DNA of 64,000 nucleotides from Saccharum officinarum. Lineage: Eukaryota > Streptophyta > Magnoliopsida > Poales > Poaceae. Below the pieces are notes generated by a model. The model saw only the letters and a program-made list of their open reading frames with translations. It had not been told where the DNA came from and did not search any database. Numbering within the stretch: the first letter of the stretch is position 1; each line of letters begins with the position of its first letter. The position numbers and the translations under genes are program-made. Shown in pieces: positions 1 through 13,097 of the stretch. The stretch is taken from NCBI GenBank assembly GCA_020631735.1, contig CM036197.1, positions 50,019,880 through 50,083,879 of the forward strand, read 5' to 3'.

Positions 1-874
1 TGATCTATGCGACCCTGACGGGGGAAGCAGGGTTTGTGTGAGGAATAAATCTCCAACTGGATAGGAATTCGATTCGAATCGCCGTCGCTCCCGGTTAGTG
101 AGCACTTGACTCGAGCTATGGCATCGTATTAATAATGATGGAACACGAATGGTTATGTGGATAATGTTGGAAATGCTAAACCTGAGATGGTAACCTTTGA
201 TGTTAATGGTTAATCAAGTGATTGTTTTAGCATAGGTGCTTACCTAGATTGAATAGGTTATAATAAAGATGATGCAAAAATACTTAAATTAGTTTATTCA
301 TGATAACTTATGCTTTTCGCAAATGAGTCAAGCTAGCCCACTGAAAGAAAGCCTTGCATACTCCTTGGTGTCATGTTATTTCTGGTTTATGATGGGTAAG
401 TCTAGCTGAGTACCTTCTCGTACTTAGGGTTTATTCCCACTTGTTGCAGGTTATGGTATAACATAGCTACTGCAAGAATTGGAAGACTCCGGCTGTAGTG
501 GCGGAGTGTGATCATGGGCATGATCCTTCTGAGCTATCTTATCTCTTATGCTTTTATGGGAAATTGACCTTGGTACTGGCATGTATTTGAATTAAGGTGA
601 TATTAATTTCAAACTACTTTGCTTCTGCTACTTTTGAACTTGAGTTGTAATAACTCTACTGAACTCCGATATATGTTGAATTACATATGAAATGGATGTA
701 ACATATGACCTGTTATGTTGGACCACTACGATCTTGGCTTATATGTTGGTTGATTGGAAATCCCTCGTAATTTTATTGGACTACCGGAGTTATAGGAGCT
801 TAAGTACGGAAATTTAATTGCTCCAGCGATTGTTTTTGTACTTTTGTTCTTATAATTTGGGCGGTTCCGTGACA
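1..874 (+). repeat. 3' part of 5' LTR of the gypsy element
   Basis: This matches 12224-13097 base for base in length, with about 13 substitutions seen by eye (roughly 1.5%), nearly all transitions. It ends in CA at 874, directly before the primer binding site. The remaining LTR lies upstream of the window. The low divergence implies insertion within about the last million years, assuming the grass LTR rate of 1.3e-8 per site per year. Confidence 0.88.
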
Positions 875-876
875 GC

Positions 877-888
877 TGGTATTAGAGC
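877..888 (+). other. Primer binding site (tRNA-iMet type)
   Basis: TGGTATTAGAGC lies two bases after the LTR. It differs by one base from TGGTATCAGAGC, the complement of the 3' end of plant initiator methionine tRNA. This fixes the LTR boundary and orientation. Confidence 0.85.
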
Positions 889-2555
889 AAGGTTCAACAC
901 TAAACATGTCATATGTGTATTGAAAACAAAGGTTTTTGGTTTGCAAAACGATGTTTTTAACAACTTATAGATACTACATATATAGGTTTGTTCAAATCTG
1001 AATTTTAAATCTAAGTATGCCAGTGGTCATTTCCTTTATGCCCAATTAAGGACCCTTAGGTGGCTTAATTAAGTACTAACTTGGGGGTTTTTAAGTTTTG
1101 CATCTACGCCCAAGCCAAGGTATGTATGAGTGATAACTTGACCGCACCGTTACCCTGTGGTCGAATGGTAGTGGTAACCTTCATATATGAAATAGCCATA
1201 TATGTCGCTAGAGTTACATTCTTGCAACGTCGCACCTACGCCAAGGTAAGTGTGAGCTGGGAGAGCATGACCTTTCAACCATCGGTCTAGGGGAGAGTTA
1301 GCTATGGTTACTGGCATAATTACATGTTTAACAATGTATTTATGAAAGTACTTAATTGTGGGTATATTTGTTGGGTAGCTATGATACCTAAGTATATGCA
1401 TCATGGGATGTATATATAGAGAGTATTTAGTTTACTGCTTTCATTGTGTGCTATTTTGGGAGTTGTTGGGCTGCAATGAAATTTTCTGCAGGTACGCTAA
1501 CCACGAATGCGTAAGTTGAATGTAGCTGACGACTAGCTCTATATCGAGAGAATGCGTGTTATGCCACTGACATAGAACGTGATTGCCACCTTAGGCTGGC
1601 AATCTTGTGAGGATGAATAGGACGAAGCATGCATCATCATGATTGTTGCTTGTGCATATAACTATGCTCTTCCCACCTTTGTCCTAATAAATAAGTAACT
1701 TGTGATTGATGTGCTGCACTATCCTTCTTGTTGGGGTTAGTCAAGAATGCCTTGTTCCATGTTGCTTGAATAGGAAGTGCTTGAGGATAGGGTGTTCTTA
1801 GCCTTAATATGTAATTGAGGTTACATGCTTAAATTTATAGATGTCCTCTAAATTAGTCAAGTAGTGGATGTGTTGCTCCTGTAAGCTCTTGCAAATGCTT
1901 ACTCAAGTAATTGTGATTCCTATGAATAAACTAAATTATTGAGTAGTCTAAAGTAAGAATGTTTGGAGTTACTAGAATAATGTGGTTGTGAGCTCTCTTG
2001 TTAACACAACAAGGTTAAACATTGTTTTGCATGTAATGAACTTTGGCTGCTAGAACAGTTTCTGTTATAGTAATATTTTCATGGTCATAATAATGTAATA
2101 TGTGAATTAGTCCTTAGTGTGAATAAGAAAGTTATAGATAACTTAGTAAGCTTTCCAATAAGTCTAGTACCACCTTAGTTTGATGCTTACAACTTCTGTT
2201 TTGTTTAAAACATGTGTCTGCTGCGTTGCTGTCTAGGCTCTGTGTATATAGTAAGTTGGTTACTTTAGCATGATTTTGTTTTGGCTAAACTTATAGTTAG
2301 TTCTTGTTGGATAAATGCTTGTTATGTGTGAGCCTTCTGCTTAGTATCGGGTGCTTAAGCCAACCTGACTGATTGTCTCAAGTGTCCGCTTAAAACCATG
2401 GTGTTGTGTAGATGCTTGTTATCTTGGTAGTGTCATAGTTGTCACCTCTTTTGTCCTCGGTGAGCATATGAGTGTTGGAGATGCTTTATCCTAGAACAAC
2501 GCTCACGTTACGCAATCGCATGGTTGTCGTCTCTAATTAGGTTCTCTCGTAGGAG
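889..2555 (+). other. Non-coding interior of the gypsy element, left part
   Basis: AT-rich sequence with only short open frames and no gag-like similarity. It continues after the nested LTR at 5095. Nothing further is recognised. Confidence 0.6.
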
Positions 2556-3410
2556 CCAGATGAAAGCCCAAGTTTGGTTTTGGTAATTGAGTGACAACTT
2601 AGGTGGACTAATTATGTTTATGTGAGATACACAGGGAATTAGTCCATAGATGATTGTGTCATGAAGGAGCTCATTGCATATGAGACATGACATGGAGTCA
2701 TGTGACCAAGGTGACGAAGATCAAGATGAGGCTTGGCTTGATGGACCGGTTGCAAGTGTGAAGGGCAAGTCGGAGGCTTTGGAGCGATGGACCGCGAGGC
2801 GGTGAAGCTTGAGCAAGACTTGGCGCCGATGGACCGACGCAACGGTGAAGAGCAAGTGAGGTCAAGATCGATGGACCAAGGTCACATGATGATATGAAGT
2901 GGATCATATCATTTGTGATATGGTTGGTGCATGTGTTGCATCAACGTCGGAGGAGATGGAGTGGAATGCGCAAGGCAAAGGTATAACCTAGGGCATTTCC
3001 ATTTCACCGGTCATAGGTGTGTAGAGAAGTTTATGACCGGGTTTAGGATAGATGGCCGTACTATCAAGAGGGGCAAACTTGTTTGCATATCGGTCATCTA
3101 GTGCCACTCGTGTGATCTAACTATGCATCGTTGCTAGGATCGAGTGGCGTGGCAAGTTGAGTGGTTAACTCCTTCGGTAAAATGATTATGAAAATGCTAA
3201 CACACGTGCACAAGGTGGTGGTCACTTGTTGGTGTTGGCACATTTACGAAGGCGATGAAGTTTAAGTGGTAGAGAGGATTTGGGTTCCTCTCTCCCTCCC
3301 GCCGAGCTTTGCGAGCGCGGGTTTCAGGCGTTTTTGAGAAGTTGAAATGCCTATTTTCCACTACGCCGGAAGTCGGAAAAGAAACGGAGGCGAACGGAGG
3401 TCACAGAGGT

Positions 3411-3950
3411 GACCGGACGCTGCACCGGACGCGGGTCTGGCCTGACCAGCGCGTCCGGTCAGTACAACTGAGCGTAAGAGAGAAGCGCGCGACCGGCGCG
3501 TCCGGTCCTTCACGGGACCGGAGCGTCCGGTCAGGTGTCCAGAGGAAACTGAGTACGATCGGACGCGAGGCGCGTCCGGTCACACATGATCGGACGCATC
3601 CGATCGTTGAAGGAGCTTACTGGACTCCGACCGGACGCTGGCACTGTCGCGTCCGGTCGTTGCGAGGAGCGCGTCCGGTCGTTGTTTCGCGGGCGCAGGT
3701 GCTGTGCGGATCGGCGCGTCCGGTCGTTGCGAGGAGCGCGTCCGGTCGTTGCTTCGCGCGCGCGGTGCTGTGCGACCGGTGCGTCCGATCGTTTTGAGAA
3801 GCGCGTCCGGTCATAGGGTTTGACCGTTGGCGCAGTGACCGTTGGAGGATCTAACGGTCGCGTTTGAAATTCGAGGGACACGTGGACGTCGCAGGGCGAC
3901 CGGACGCGGTGAAGCGCGTCCGGTCAGTTACGACCGGCGCGTCCGGTCGT
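3411..3950 (+). repeat. Dense GCGTCCGGTC motif array in the LTR
   Basis: About 11 copies of GCGTCCGGTC and about 4 inverted ACCGGACGC copies lie in roughly 540 bp, just upstream of a TATA box at 4000. Part of the array is a longer repeat of about 68 bp (3648-3715 and 3716-3780). The GC-rich block stands out from its AT-rich surroundings and explains the overlapping open frames on both strands here. A role as clustered U3 transcription-factor sites is inference. Confidence 0.8.
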
Positions 3951-3999
3951 CCCGAGTTTTGCCCAGTGAAGGGGTAACGGCTCTATTTGATCGTGGGGT

Positions 4000-4007
4000 T
4001 ATAAATA
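4000..4007 (+). promoter_or_regulatory. Candidate LTR TATA box
   Basis: TATAAATA lies about 50 bp downstream of the motif array, in the position expected for the U3 promoter of this copia LTR. Its activity is unknown. Confidence 0.5.
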
Positions 4008-5094
4008 GATGCCTTGGCCGGCTGTGGCCATAAGGAGAGCACACTATAGTCTTTGTGACTTGTGTGGTAGTGCTTGGGAGCCCTCTAACTCACTCATGCT
4101 TGATAGTGTTCATCGGATCGAGTGAGAGAGCGATTCTAGTGCGTTGCATCGAGAGGATTGCATCGAGTGGCACTAGGTGATCGTGTTGCAAGCCGGTGGT
4201 GCTTGTTACTCTTGGAGGTTGCCACCTCCTAGACGGCTTGGTGGCTTGTGGCTCCGTCGAAGCTCGCAAGAAGATTGTGCGAGGCTCCGGAGAAGCTTTG
4301 TGAGGGGGATTGTGCTCACCCCGCGGGGATCGCGAAGAGCAACTCTAGTAAAGCTCGTGGCTTGGAGGATCCCCATCTTGAGAGTGGATGTGCGGCACCC
4401 GCTGAGGGTTTGACTCTTGATAGTCAATTAGCTCGTGATCCATCAAGTGGGTGTATCGCCACAACGGGGACTAGCTTGGTGGCAACCAAGTGAACCTCGG
4501 TGAAAAACCGCCGTGTCAACATTGTGTACATCTTCTCGGTGGTTTGCTTTCGATTCACAAGCTTGTATTTACATTCATATATTTGTGCTTGTGTAGTTGC
4601 TCTTGTAACTAGTTTGCTTGTGTAGTTAGCTAGTTACCTTCTTGCTTGTGTAGCATAGAAGTAGCTCCCGTTGCGTGGCTAATTTGGTTTGTGTAACCTT
4701 GTTAGTCATATTGCTTAGTTTGTGTAGCTAAGTAATTTGCGCTCTCTAGTTTGGCATTAGTTGCCTTGCTATTGAGCATTGCTAGTGAGCATAGGTGGCT
4801 TCGTGCTTTTGCTTACTAGAATTGTGTAGGAGCTCCCCGGCTTTGCTAAAGTACTAGTGCATAGGTTTGTGTGACCTTGCTCTAGAATTGTTTAGGAGAG
4901 CTCTTGCTAAGGAAAGCACCTTAGTTACATATTTACGATCTTTGTGAGGTGCTTGTGAACTTAGATAGAGGGGTGTAGTCTTGGCTAGATCGATAGTTTT
5001 AATTCCGCATTTGTTTCGGTTTGCCGACGCGATTAATTTTAGAAAGGACTATTCACCCCCCCCCTCTAGTCCGCCATCTCGACCCAACACCAGA

Positions 5095-8000
5095 GCCTGT
5101 AGACATGGTTGCTAGCCCTTGAATGTTTTTGTATCCATGCCTTGCTTGAACCCTAGGCCCTAGCGTAGTCCCCTTATATGTTTGCTTAGGCCTTGGACAT
5201 CCGCTACCTTTTGGAGAATGCCCTTGTTCCATTGACCAACCAAGTTAAGTCCTAACGAACGTCGATCTTGACCACAGTTGTTGCTTGCCAAGTTTTGGAG
5301 ATCATAACCAATTCCATGTTGGACCTCCCGATTGTCTCTCCTACAGATGATCCGAGCAACGCTAATCTCTCATTGTCTAATCTAGAAATCTTTGCTTGCG
5401 AAATCAAGTGGCTATCTTATCAACGCAATCTCTGATCGGTGTATCATTTTGTTTGAAAGTTTGCTAAGTCCATCTCAACTTCTGACGTCTCTCAACGTTA
5501 TTAGTCTTGATCTCATGTTGTTGTCTAACGTGACCGAGACCCCTTGCTCAGTTGTCTTTGGCAATTAAGCTATGTTCTTTTACGCTGTGTTTTAATCTTT
5601 GAATCGCCTCCTTGTTGACTCTAAACCCTATAACTACCCTTGCTTGCTAGTCCTCCCTTGTCTGGTGCTTATTCTTACCACCCAATCGGTGCCACTTGAA
5701 ATTCCACTTTGTTTGTGCGTTTAATAATGGTGTTACGATTAACATTCTATGGTGCCGCGACGAAACCGAGAGCCTCCTGTGGGCGCGCACACAAGGTCAT
5801 GCTGCTCGGCACGCGCTGGTATCAGGGTTGCTATTCATGATCCATTATGAAACAACAACCGATGTGTTATTTCTCATGACCGTTTTCCTTGGTTATCTCC
5901 CTATATCTTATATAAAGATTCATATCTTAGACCTTATGTAGTAGATATCCCTTGAAGTTGCTAAGAAGATGACCTTTGAAGAACCATCACCGGCATAAAC
6001 ATTAACAGACTGCAAGAGGTGGTAGACAAGTGACTCTCCCTATGTGCCCTTGTACAACGTCGGTCATCGATTGAGTAATGTATACCATCCCTGTTGAATC
6101 GAATGGGCACCTAACACTAAATGATAGGACAAGTTATCCATTGGAAAAGAACCGATCATCACATGGTGCATATGACCTAACTATCAAAGTCTGGATCCTT
6201 GTGTAGATGACAGTCATACAGATGAAATCAACTCTCTCTGGTGTGACTCCTTATCTGTAGACTTCGATGTCGACCATTTGTTTGTGCCTCGACTGTAATT
6301 ATTGTTGTGGTCAAAAGTGAAGATTTAAAACTTAAGTGTTGAGAGACAACTGATTATTTACCAGTAAGAAGGTTAATCTCCAGTCAAGTAACAATTCCTC
6401 GATAACTATGATGGTTATGTCCCGATGAACAATAGTAAGCAAAGAAGCCATGAAGCCGGTCAGCAATGCAAGTGCTACTTCTTCTCCAAATGCGTTATCA
6501 AGTCAATTCCATCTTGGACAATCACGTATATAGTACAAGATGTTGTATTAGCCATGTGAAGAACTAGAGAAAGCATGTCCATAGTTTCAATTTGCATCAT
6601 TGTGCCCCTAAGTACCACGGACAGTTTTGGTTCAAGGTTCTATTGGATGAAATGTCAGAAAATATTCAGAAATTGTTCCCTGAGAAACATGTTAGGAAGA
6701 CTATAACCTCCATCCCCAGCTAGAGAAAGGCTACTGCTGCTATGAGAAAGATGAGAGAGTGCAAAAAACACACCTCAACATGTGAAGCAAAAGAGAAGGA
6801 AGAATACAAAATCTATCTAGAATTTTGTGGTACTACACCGGTTATCTTCAAATCGACGGTTAGTGACTCAAACAAAGTCGGATTGACCCCAAACCTGGTA
6901 ACCTCATTCCTTGCTTAGGACCCTTCAATGTCTTAAGTTGGTAGGAGTATTGGTTGAGTAAAACATCGGATTGAGAGATGACTTGTCAACTCGATTTGCT
7001 GCCATTTCAAAACAGAGCTATTTTGGTGGATGGATTGTCTGGATAGTCAAACAGTGTCTGTTGAGCTGAATTTTGGCGAGCAATTAGAAGACCCATGGAT
7101 CTATATGCCCACCAAAAATTTGTGCATTTTGGAGCAGCAGTTTGTGTGATATAAACAGAAAATAAAAGGGTACCGAATTGTAATTTCTCTGTGACTGCGA
7201 TCATCCTTTTCATTGGAAGGTTACGTTGTAATGCATGCCAAGAACTTGTAATTTATAGGTATCTTGCTGTTAGACAACCCTCAGTACCCTTGGGAAGACT
7301 AATTGCACCCTTATGTGCCTTGCCTTTACCCTCTTAGATCAGCAATGCGTGAGCAGACAAGGTGTTCTAGAAGTCAAAATTGTGCCCTTGCGAGTTGAAA
7401 GCATTTGGGAAGGTGTCAAACCACAGATTTTCGGATTATGGTTTTGAGGTATCGATAGGCATTAGAATGGAAGCCTCAATGTCAAAAATAGATCAAGAAG
7501 GCTAGTTTTGCTATAGTGCAAGTCAACCCAACTTATTACGTAACTGCACCATGAAGGAAAATTGTGCTCAACCTGCTTAGTGGTGAACTAGTTCCCTAGT
7601 TTGGTGGATACTTGTAACTTTTGTTGTCTTCTAGACCTGGCTATCATCCTTTTGCAGTAATGGTTCTCTAGTGCTGATGTGCCTTTGGTACCTTATATGT
7701 GTTTTTACCCAAGAGATTGTCTCTGATTCAACCCATATAACTGTTGCCTTTGTATAAGAGAATCTTTTTAGGTGACTTTTGGCAGAAATCCAGGACAGAC
7801 AGAGTCAGCTATCACTTTCACTGTTCCCTCAACAGACTCAAATAATACAGTGTTGGCATCAGAGAAAGAGAACTGCACACGTGGAGCAATATGTTGTTTT
7901 CCATCAGTTGGCATCTAAGTGAGTGAGTCATCTATGACCGGTATATACATTGTCTATTGGTTAGACGGTTTCTGATAGCCTCAAAGAATGATTACCTTGT

Positions 8001-8345
8001 ATATGGATCCAACTCTTATCAGAAGTTATACATGCTGTGCCACTAAAAAAAGTAAATGCTATGAGTAATTAGTCCATGCTTTTAGTACTCTTCGTACACC
8101 GTGAACAAAGTACCATATTGTCTTGGCTTCCTCCCAAAGTAACAATGCTTCATGGAAGTCAGTGAAAAAAATTCTTCAGACAAAAGTTTCTGCATAGAGC
8201 AAGTATCAGAAAGTGTCTTGCCCAATTAGCCTATCTGATGCTTGAAGCTAAGTAGCCTAATGTGCTTGCAGATGTTGGAATTGGATAACATGCTTCTCTT
8301 CCCTTGAAAGGTCCTTCGCACCGAATCTCGGGACGCGATTCTTTT
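5095..8345 (+). other. Non-coding interior of the gypsy element, right part
   Basis: About 3.2 kb with no open frame longer than about 80 codons and no RT, integrase or protease motif in any frame that I could recognise. Just before the purine tract, at about 8300-8345, the sequence resembles the degenerate 3' end of a chromovirus pol gene. Confidence 0.5.
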
Positions 8346-8358
8346 AAGGGGGGAGGGC
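8346..8358 (+). other. Polypurine tract
   Basis: AAGGGGGGAGGGC lies immediately before the 3' LTR. It is the expected priming site for plus-strand synthesis and marks the 3' LTR start. Confidence 0.75.
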
Positions 8359-11300
8359 TATAACACCCGAGGTGTTTGCCACCAGTTAAGCAGTAGGTTT
8401 GAGCTTAAACATGGTAGTTTGAGTGGTGATGAAGATGTCAAGGTCAAACCTAAGGAAGCGAGTCCCAACGTAAACTTGGATGTTGCACCCTTGCTTTACA
8501 TATAGTCTATTTTTAAGATATATGCTTGGGTGGTGTTATTGCAATATCTTCATGTGTCTCACCTTAGTACCTATCTATATTGGTCACTGGAAAAGTTTCA
8601 TGACGTTTGGAATCAAAAAGTCACATGAAATGATAAGTTATATGCTTGTTGGAATGACTTTACTAAGTGCTTGAATTGCACTATCAAGTGAATGGAAATG
8701 TAGGTCATCAACCAAACCTTGCAATCTTACCCAAATGACTCTAGATGGACTCTACAACAAAAGTCAAGAAAGGTTCGTGTTGAGCAAATGCACAGAAAAT
8801 GCTCCAGTGGATCAAAAAGGATAAATTAAGCTTTATCGCGGTATCACTTTGGTCAAAGTAGAAATATAGTTTCTATGCTAGTTTTGATGTTGGACATTAA
8901 ATGAAAGTTGTAGTTCGTGTTGTGTAGAAGAAACTTTGTTTTTGGACCAAGAGCTAGATCAACTTGGAAATAAGTCAAACAGAGGCTCGAAGATTGAATC
9001 AGTGGCTGTTTTTAGACTTAGAATTTTTCTAAGTCTGGAATTCATCGTCGTCGACGTTGGCATGTCGCGTTCTTGTGTTTTCGTTAAGCAACTCAAGTTG
9101 ACCCAAAAATGAAAGTAGGAGTTAACTTAATGGGGAAGAGCATACAAAAAGTTGGGTTCAGTCGGACCGAGTTTTGATCTCCGAAAGTGAGTTTCCATGA
9201 CTATTTTCAAAGCGCTGACAATGCCATCTTGGGGCTTAATTATCTACTGATCCAGAGTCTGAATGGTCATGCACCCTTAGTAAAGTTTGAAGAGGATAAG
9301 GAGAACATCAAACTTGCTTCAGGCGACAGGACCCGAATCTACACCGAATATGCTAAAAAACGGCATCCAATGTGCCCACTGTAGCACCCGCCACCTGCTC
9401 GGCTAAACGCCGCCGTGGCAACCATGCAGGCAGGGAGCCCCCACCATTGCTGCCACATGCCTCACGCCCCTGCTCCTCCAAAGCCGCACCCGAGCTCCTC
9501 TCCTCTCCCATTCACTCGCCCCAGCGCTGCCCTCGCTCCCCTCCGCTCGCACCGCCGTTCGTCGCCGCGAACGTCCCCATGGCAGAGCCGAAGCTCGAGC
9601 CGCTGCTGTTGCGACGCCACTGCTGCTGCACCACCGCTGCTTCATCACTGCCGCTGCTGTTATGCTGCAGCTCGCCATCGTGGTCGCGGCCTTCACCGTC
9701 GTAGCCGCGTCCGCCCGCCATTGCCGGCAAACCGAGCTCTGCAGCCACCACCGCCGTTCCCATACCTCCGCGCTTCCTCCGTACCAACTGAGCGCGGCAT
9801 CGTCTTCCCTAACTCGCACCGCCTCTCCCGTGCTTCTTCTCCAGCTCCGAGCATCGCTTGAGTGCCACTGCCACATGTCGCCGTCGTCCCATGCCGCTGG
9901 CGCACGTGGCCAGGCCACGACGGGCCTTCGCCGGGCTAGCTGCGGCCACCAATGGGTGCGCGCGGGCCCCCTTGTGCTCCCCCACCACTCCATCGACGCC
10001 GACGTGACCTTCTCCGGCCAAATCCGAGAGCTCTGCCGCCTCCTCTACTGTAAATCGTGACAAGGGACCTCGCGGGAGAATTCAACTAACTCCAGGGGCC
10101 TAACTGCTCAATCAGTGACTCAGATGAATAGTGCTCTCAGGACTGATTCATAATTATTTTGCAGAAACTTTGAAAATTCATAGTAAATCATAGAAAAATC
10201 ATAAAATAGCAAATGAGTACTTTTTGGAATCCTTATGAAATTCTATATGCATTAGATCTATGATATAGCATGTTTTAGTTTAAAGTTTTCTCTGTAAAAA
10301 TAGATTTGTGCAGCTAGGTTTTTAATGCTAGATATATTTGTCATTTTCGTAACTGTAGATCTAGGGCTCCAAATGAAGTGAATTTTTTGTGGAATGCTAC
10401 TCATGTGATGCTTGATGTGTGGTAAAAATTTCATGAATTTTGGTTGCCATTTGAGTGAGTTATTAGTGTATCTTGCTCTCACATGAATTCTTGCAATAAC
10501 AATTTGTCTTTTTCATAGAGGTTGATATACATGTCCAAATGGCTTGAAATTTGTACAGTAGACTATTGGGTGTATGTAAGAGCTACTGTAATTTTTTATA
10601 GATTTTATTATGGACTTTTGGTATATGTTTATTATTTCACCTTGCTATTTAAATAAATTAAGAAATGCTTTAAAAGAAATTATTTAATGATGATCACTAT
10701 GCTTTTTGGTGATCATTTAACATGCACTTTATGATGGTTATATTGGTTGTGGCCAAATATATATTTGGAATATAAGTTAATATTTATTCTTGCAATTTAT
10801 GCTTTCCTGGACAGTTTCTGGGACTTTGGTAATTGCACCATGAAAATGATGTTTTCTGAGAAACATGCTTATAACAAAGTTGTATATGACTCATTAATCT
10901 AGCTTGTGTTAAATTTTGGTGGCATTTGGCCTTATAGTTTGTGAGTAATGACTGTTTCAAGTTGGGTTTCAGAAATAATTGTTCTCTGGAATCTCTGGAC
11001 CAGATTCTGTAATTATGCATGTTTGACTTGGTTAACTTGAGAATCATGCTAAGATGATTAAATATGAATTATAGACAATTTCATAAGCTTTCCAGAATGT
11101 CTTGTTGCATGGCTATTGGATTTGTATAACTCCAGTTATGATCCAATCATGTAGATATTGTTTGCAGTCCAGAAATTGTCAGATGTTAGTTATGGTTGTT
11201 TACTCCATGTGTTGCTAACTGTGGCTTATACCCTTGATGATGGTCAAGTTAAGATACTTGTGATCTTGTCAAACTTGTGTTATGCTTAATGTGCTTGCCC

Positions 11301-13097
11301 TCTTTATTTGGTTGTGTGAGGTTAGCTAATTAGCTTTTGGTGTCTATGTCTTAATCGTGTGTTTACATGCATGATTATGTGATGCATCTCTTGTTATCAT
11401 TCATCATATTCATACGCATGCATCTTGCATCTCATTTAGGTTCGCTAGATGCACCACGTAAATGATGAGATGTTGAGGCCAAACCTGAAGACGGTGTTTG
11501 GTGGACCTATCCCGAAGATGAAGGGATTAAGCAAGTGTCGGGATGGGAGATGCTCGCCAAGCGAGTGTCATCTGTCAATCACTAACCCAGTGTTCGATCT
11601 CAGGCAAGCCCCGGAGCATTTTAAGTCTCCTATTTTATAAAAGTTGTTCCTTACTACATGAACTATAGTTATATATATATATATAGTTGCATTAAGTTAT
11701 AGGAGTTGAGTGAAACCGTTGTTGCATTATTACCTTGGTCACCGGATTATCTTTCACTCTGTTAGGTCAGGATCGAGTGAATTGCTTAGCCATGCTTAGA
11801 CCGGTAGAAGTCGGGTGATTTCCTGTCACCTGCGAGTTATAGGTGGATACCGGGTTATGGTTAGCTGTATTTGTGATCATAAAAAGTAACCAAATGTTGA
11901 TGGATAAACGAAGACCGGGCGGAGTCTTATAGGGTTTTGGACTATAGTGATTCCGTCTGTGTCGATTAAGGACCGATCGTTGCTCGTCCCTCTTGTCATG
12001 TTGAACGCATGCCTCACATTTAGCTGGCCGAATAAAGTACCTTTCGACCGCGAAGCTAGTGACACTTTTCGAGCCGGGATAAACTCGGGTTGGCAGACTG
12101 GTGTTGAAGTGGGTGTAACGGGGACGCGAAGAGTGAGCCCAAGGTGCGTCCTGGCAGTCGGGCGGTCCCTAGGTAGTGCGATCCATGATTGTTATCCCGC
12201 GGCTTCTTAGAAAGTGTCATTGGTGATCTACGCGACCCTGACGGGGGAAGCAGGGTTTGTGTGAGGAATAAATCTCCAGCTGGATAGGAATTCGATTCGA
12301 ATCGCCGTCGCTCCCGGTTAGTGAGCACTTGACTCGAGCTATGGCATCGTATTAATAATGATGGAACACGAATGGTTATGTGGATAATGTTGGAAATGCT
12401 AAACCTGAGATGGTAACCTTTGATGTTAATGGTTAATCAAGTGATTTTTTTAGCATAGGTGCTTACCTAGATTGAATAGGTTATAATAAAGATGATGCAA
12501 AAATACTTAAATTAGTTTATTCATGATAACTTATGCTTTTCGCAAATGAGTCAAGCTAGCCCACTGAAAGAAAGCCTTGCATACTCCTTGGTGTCATGTT
12601 ATTTCTGGTTTATGACGGGTAAGTCTAGCTGAGTACCTTCTCATACTCAGGGTTTATTCCCACTTGTTGCAGGTTGTGGTATAACATAGCTACTGCAAGA
12701 ATTGGAAGACTCCGGCTGTAGTGGCGGAGTGTGATCATGGGCATGATCCTTCTGAGCTATCTTATCTCTCATGCTTTTATGGGAAATTGACCTTGGTACT
12801 GACATGTATTTGAATTAAGGTGATATTAATTTCAAACTACTTTGCTTCTGCTACTTTTGAACTTGAGTTGTAATAACTCTACTGAACTCCAATATATGTT
12901 GAATTACATATGAAATGGATGTAACATATGACCTATTATGTTGGACCACTACGATCTTGGCTTATATGTTGGTTGATTGGAAATCCCTCGTAATTTTATT
13001 GGACTACCGGAGTTATAGGAGCTTAAGTACGGAAATTTAATTGCTCCGGCGATTGTTTTTGTACTTTTGTTCTTATAATTTGGGCGGTTCCATGACA
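8359..13097 (+). repeat. 3' LTR of the gypsy element (about 4.74 kb)
   Basis: It runs from TATAACACCC after the polypurine tract to ..TGACA at 13097, and its last 874 bp match the 5' LTR. The first 3.87 kb cannot be compared because the 5' copy is outside the window. A GC-rich block (about 9372-10060) produces long overlapping open frames on both strands, read here as compositional and not coding. LTRs over 4 kb are rare and suit LARD-like or Tekay-type elements. Confidence 0.72.

Larger units (their letters stand above)
2561..5089 (+). mobile_element. SIRE/Maximus-like Ty1/copia solo LTR (2529 bp)
   Basis: The left end reads TGAAAG and the right end CCAACA. Both are flanked by the 5-bp direct repeat CCAGA (2556-2560 and 5090-5094), a clean target-site duplication. 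The opening 'ggttttggtaattgagtgac' and the closing 'attcacccccc..ctctagt' are typical of grass SIRE/Maximus LTRs. No internal domain remains, so this is a solo LTR left by LTR-LTR recombination. It interrupts the interior of the surrounding gypsy element. Confidence 0.88.
1..13097 (+). mobile_element. Non-autonomous Ty3/gypsy element with giant LTRs (5' end outside window)
   Basis: The first 874 bases recur without indels at 12224-13097, so they are the ends of two LTRs. Behind the left copy lies a tRNA-iMet-type primer site. Before the right LTR lies a purine tract followed by TATAACACCC, a one-base variant of the TGTAACACCC start common in grass chromoviruses. The interior (875-8358, minus the nested LTR) has no recognisable gag or pol, so the element depended on proteins from relatives. 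Structure and size resemble large retrotransposon derivatives (LARDs) or Tekay/Del-type chromoviruses. Placement in that lineage is inference from the PPT and LTR start. Order of events: it inserted into a SIRE-like LTR (tail at 13098) and then received the solo LTR at 2561. Confidence 0.8.

Noticed and set aside
9372..10063. Several overlapping open frames of 90-200 codons on both strands
   Set aside because: All lie in the GC-rich block of the gypsy LTR, with low-complexity composition and no conserved motif.
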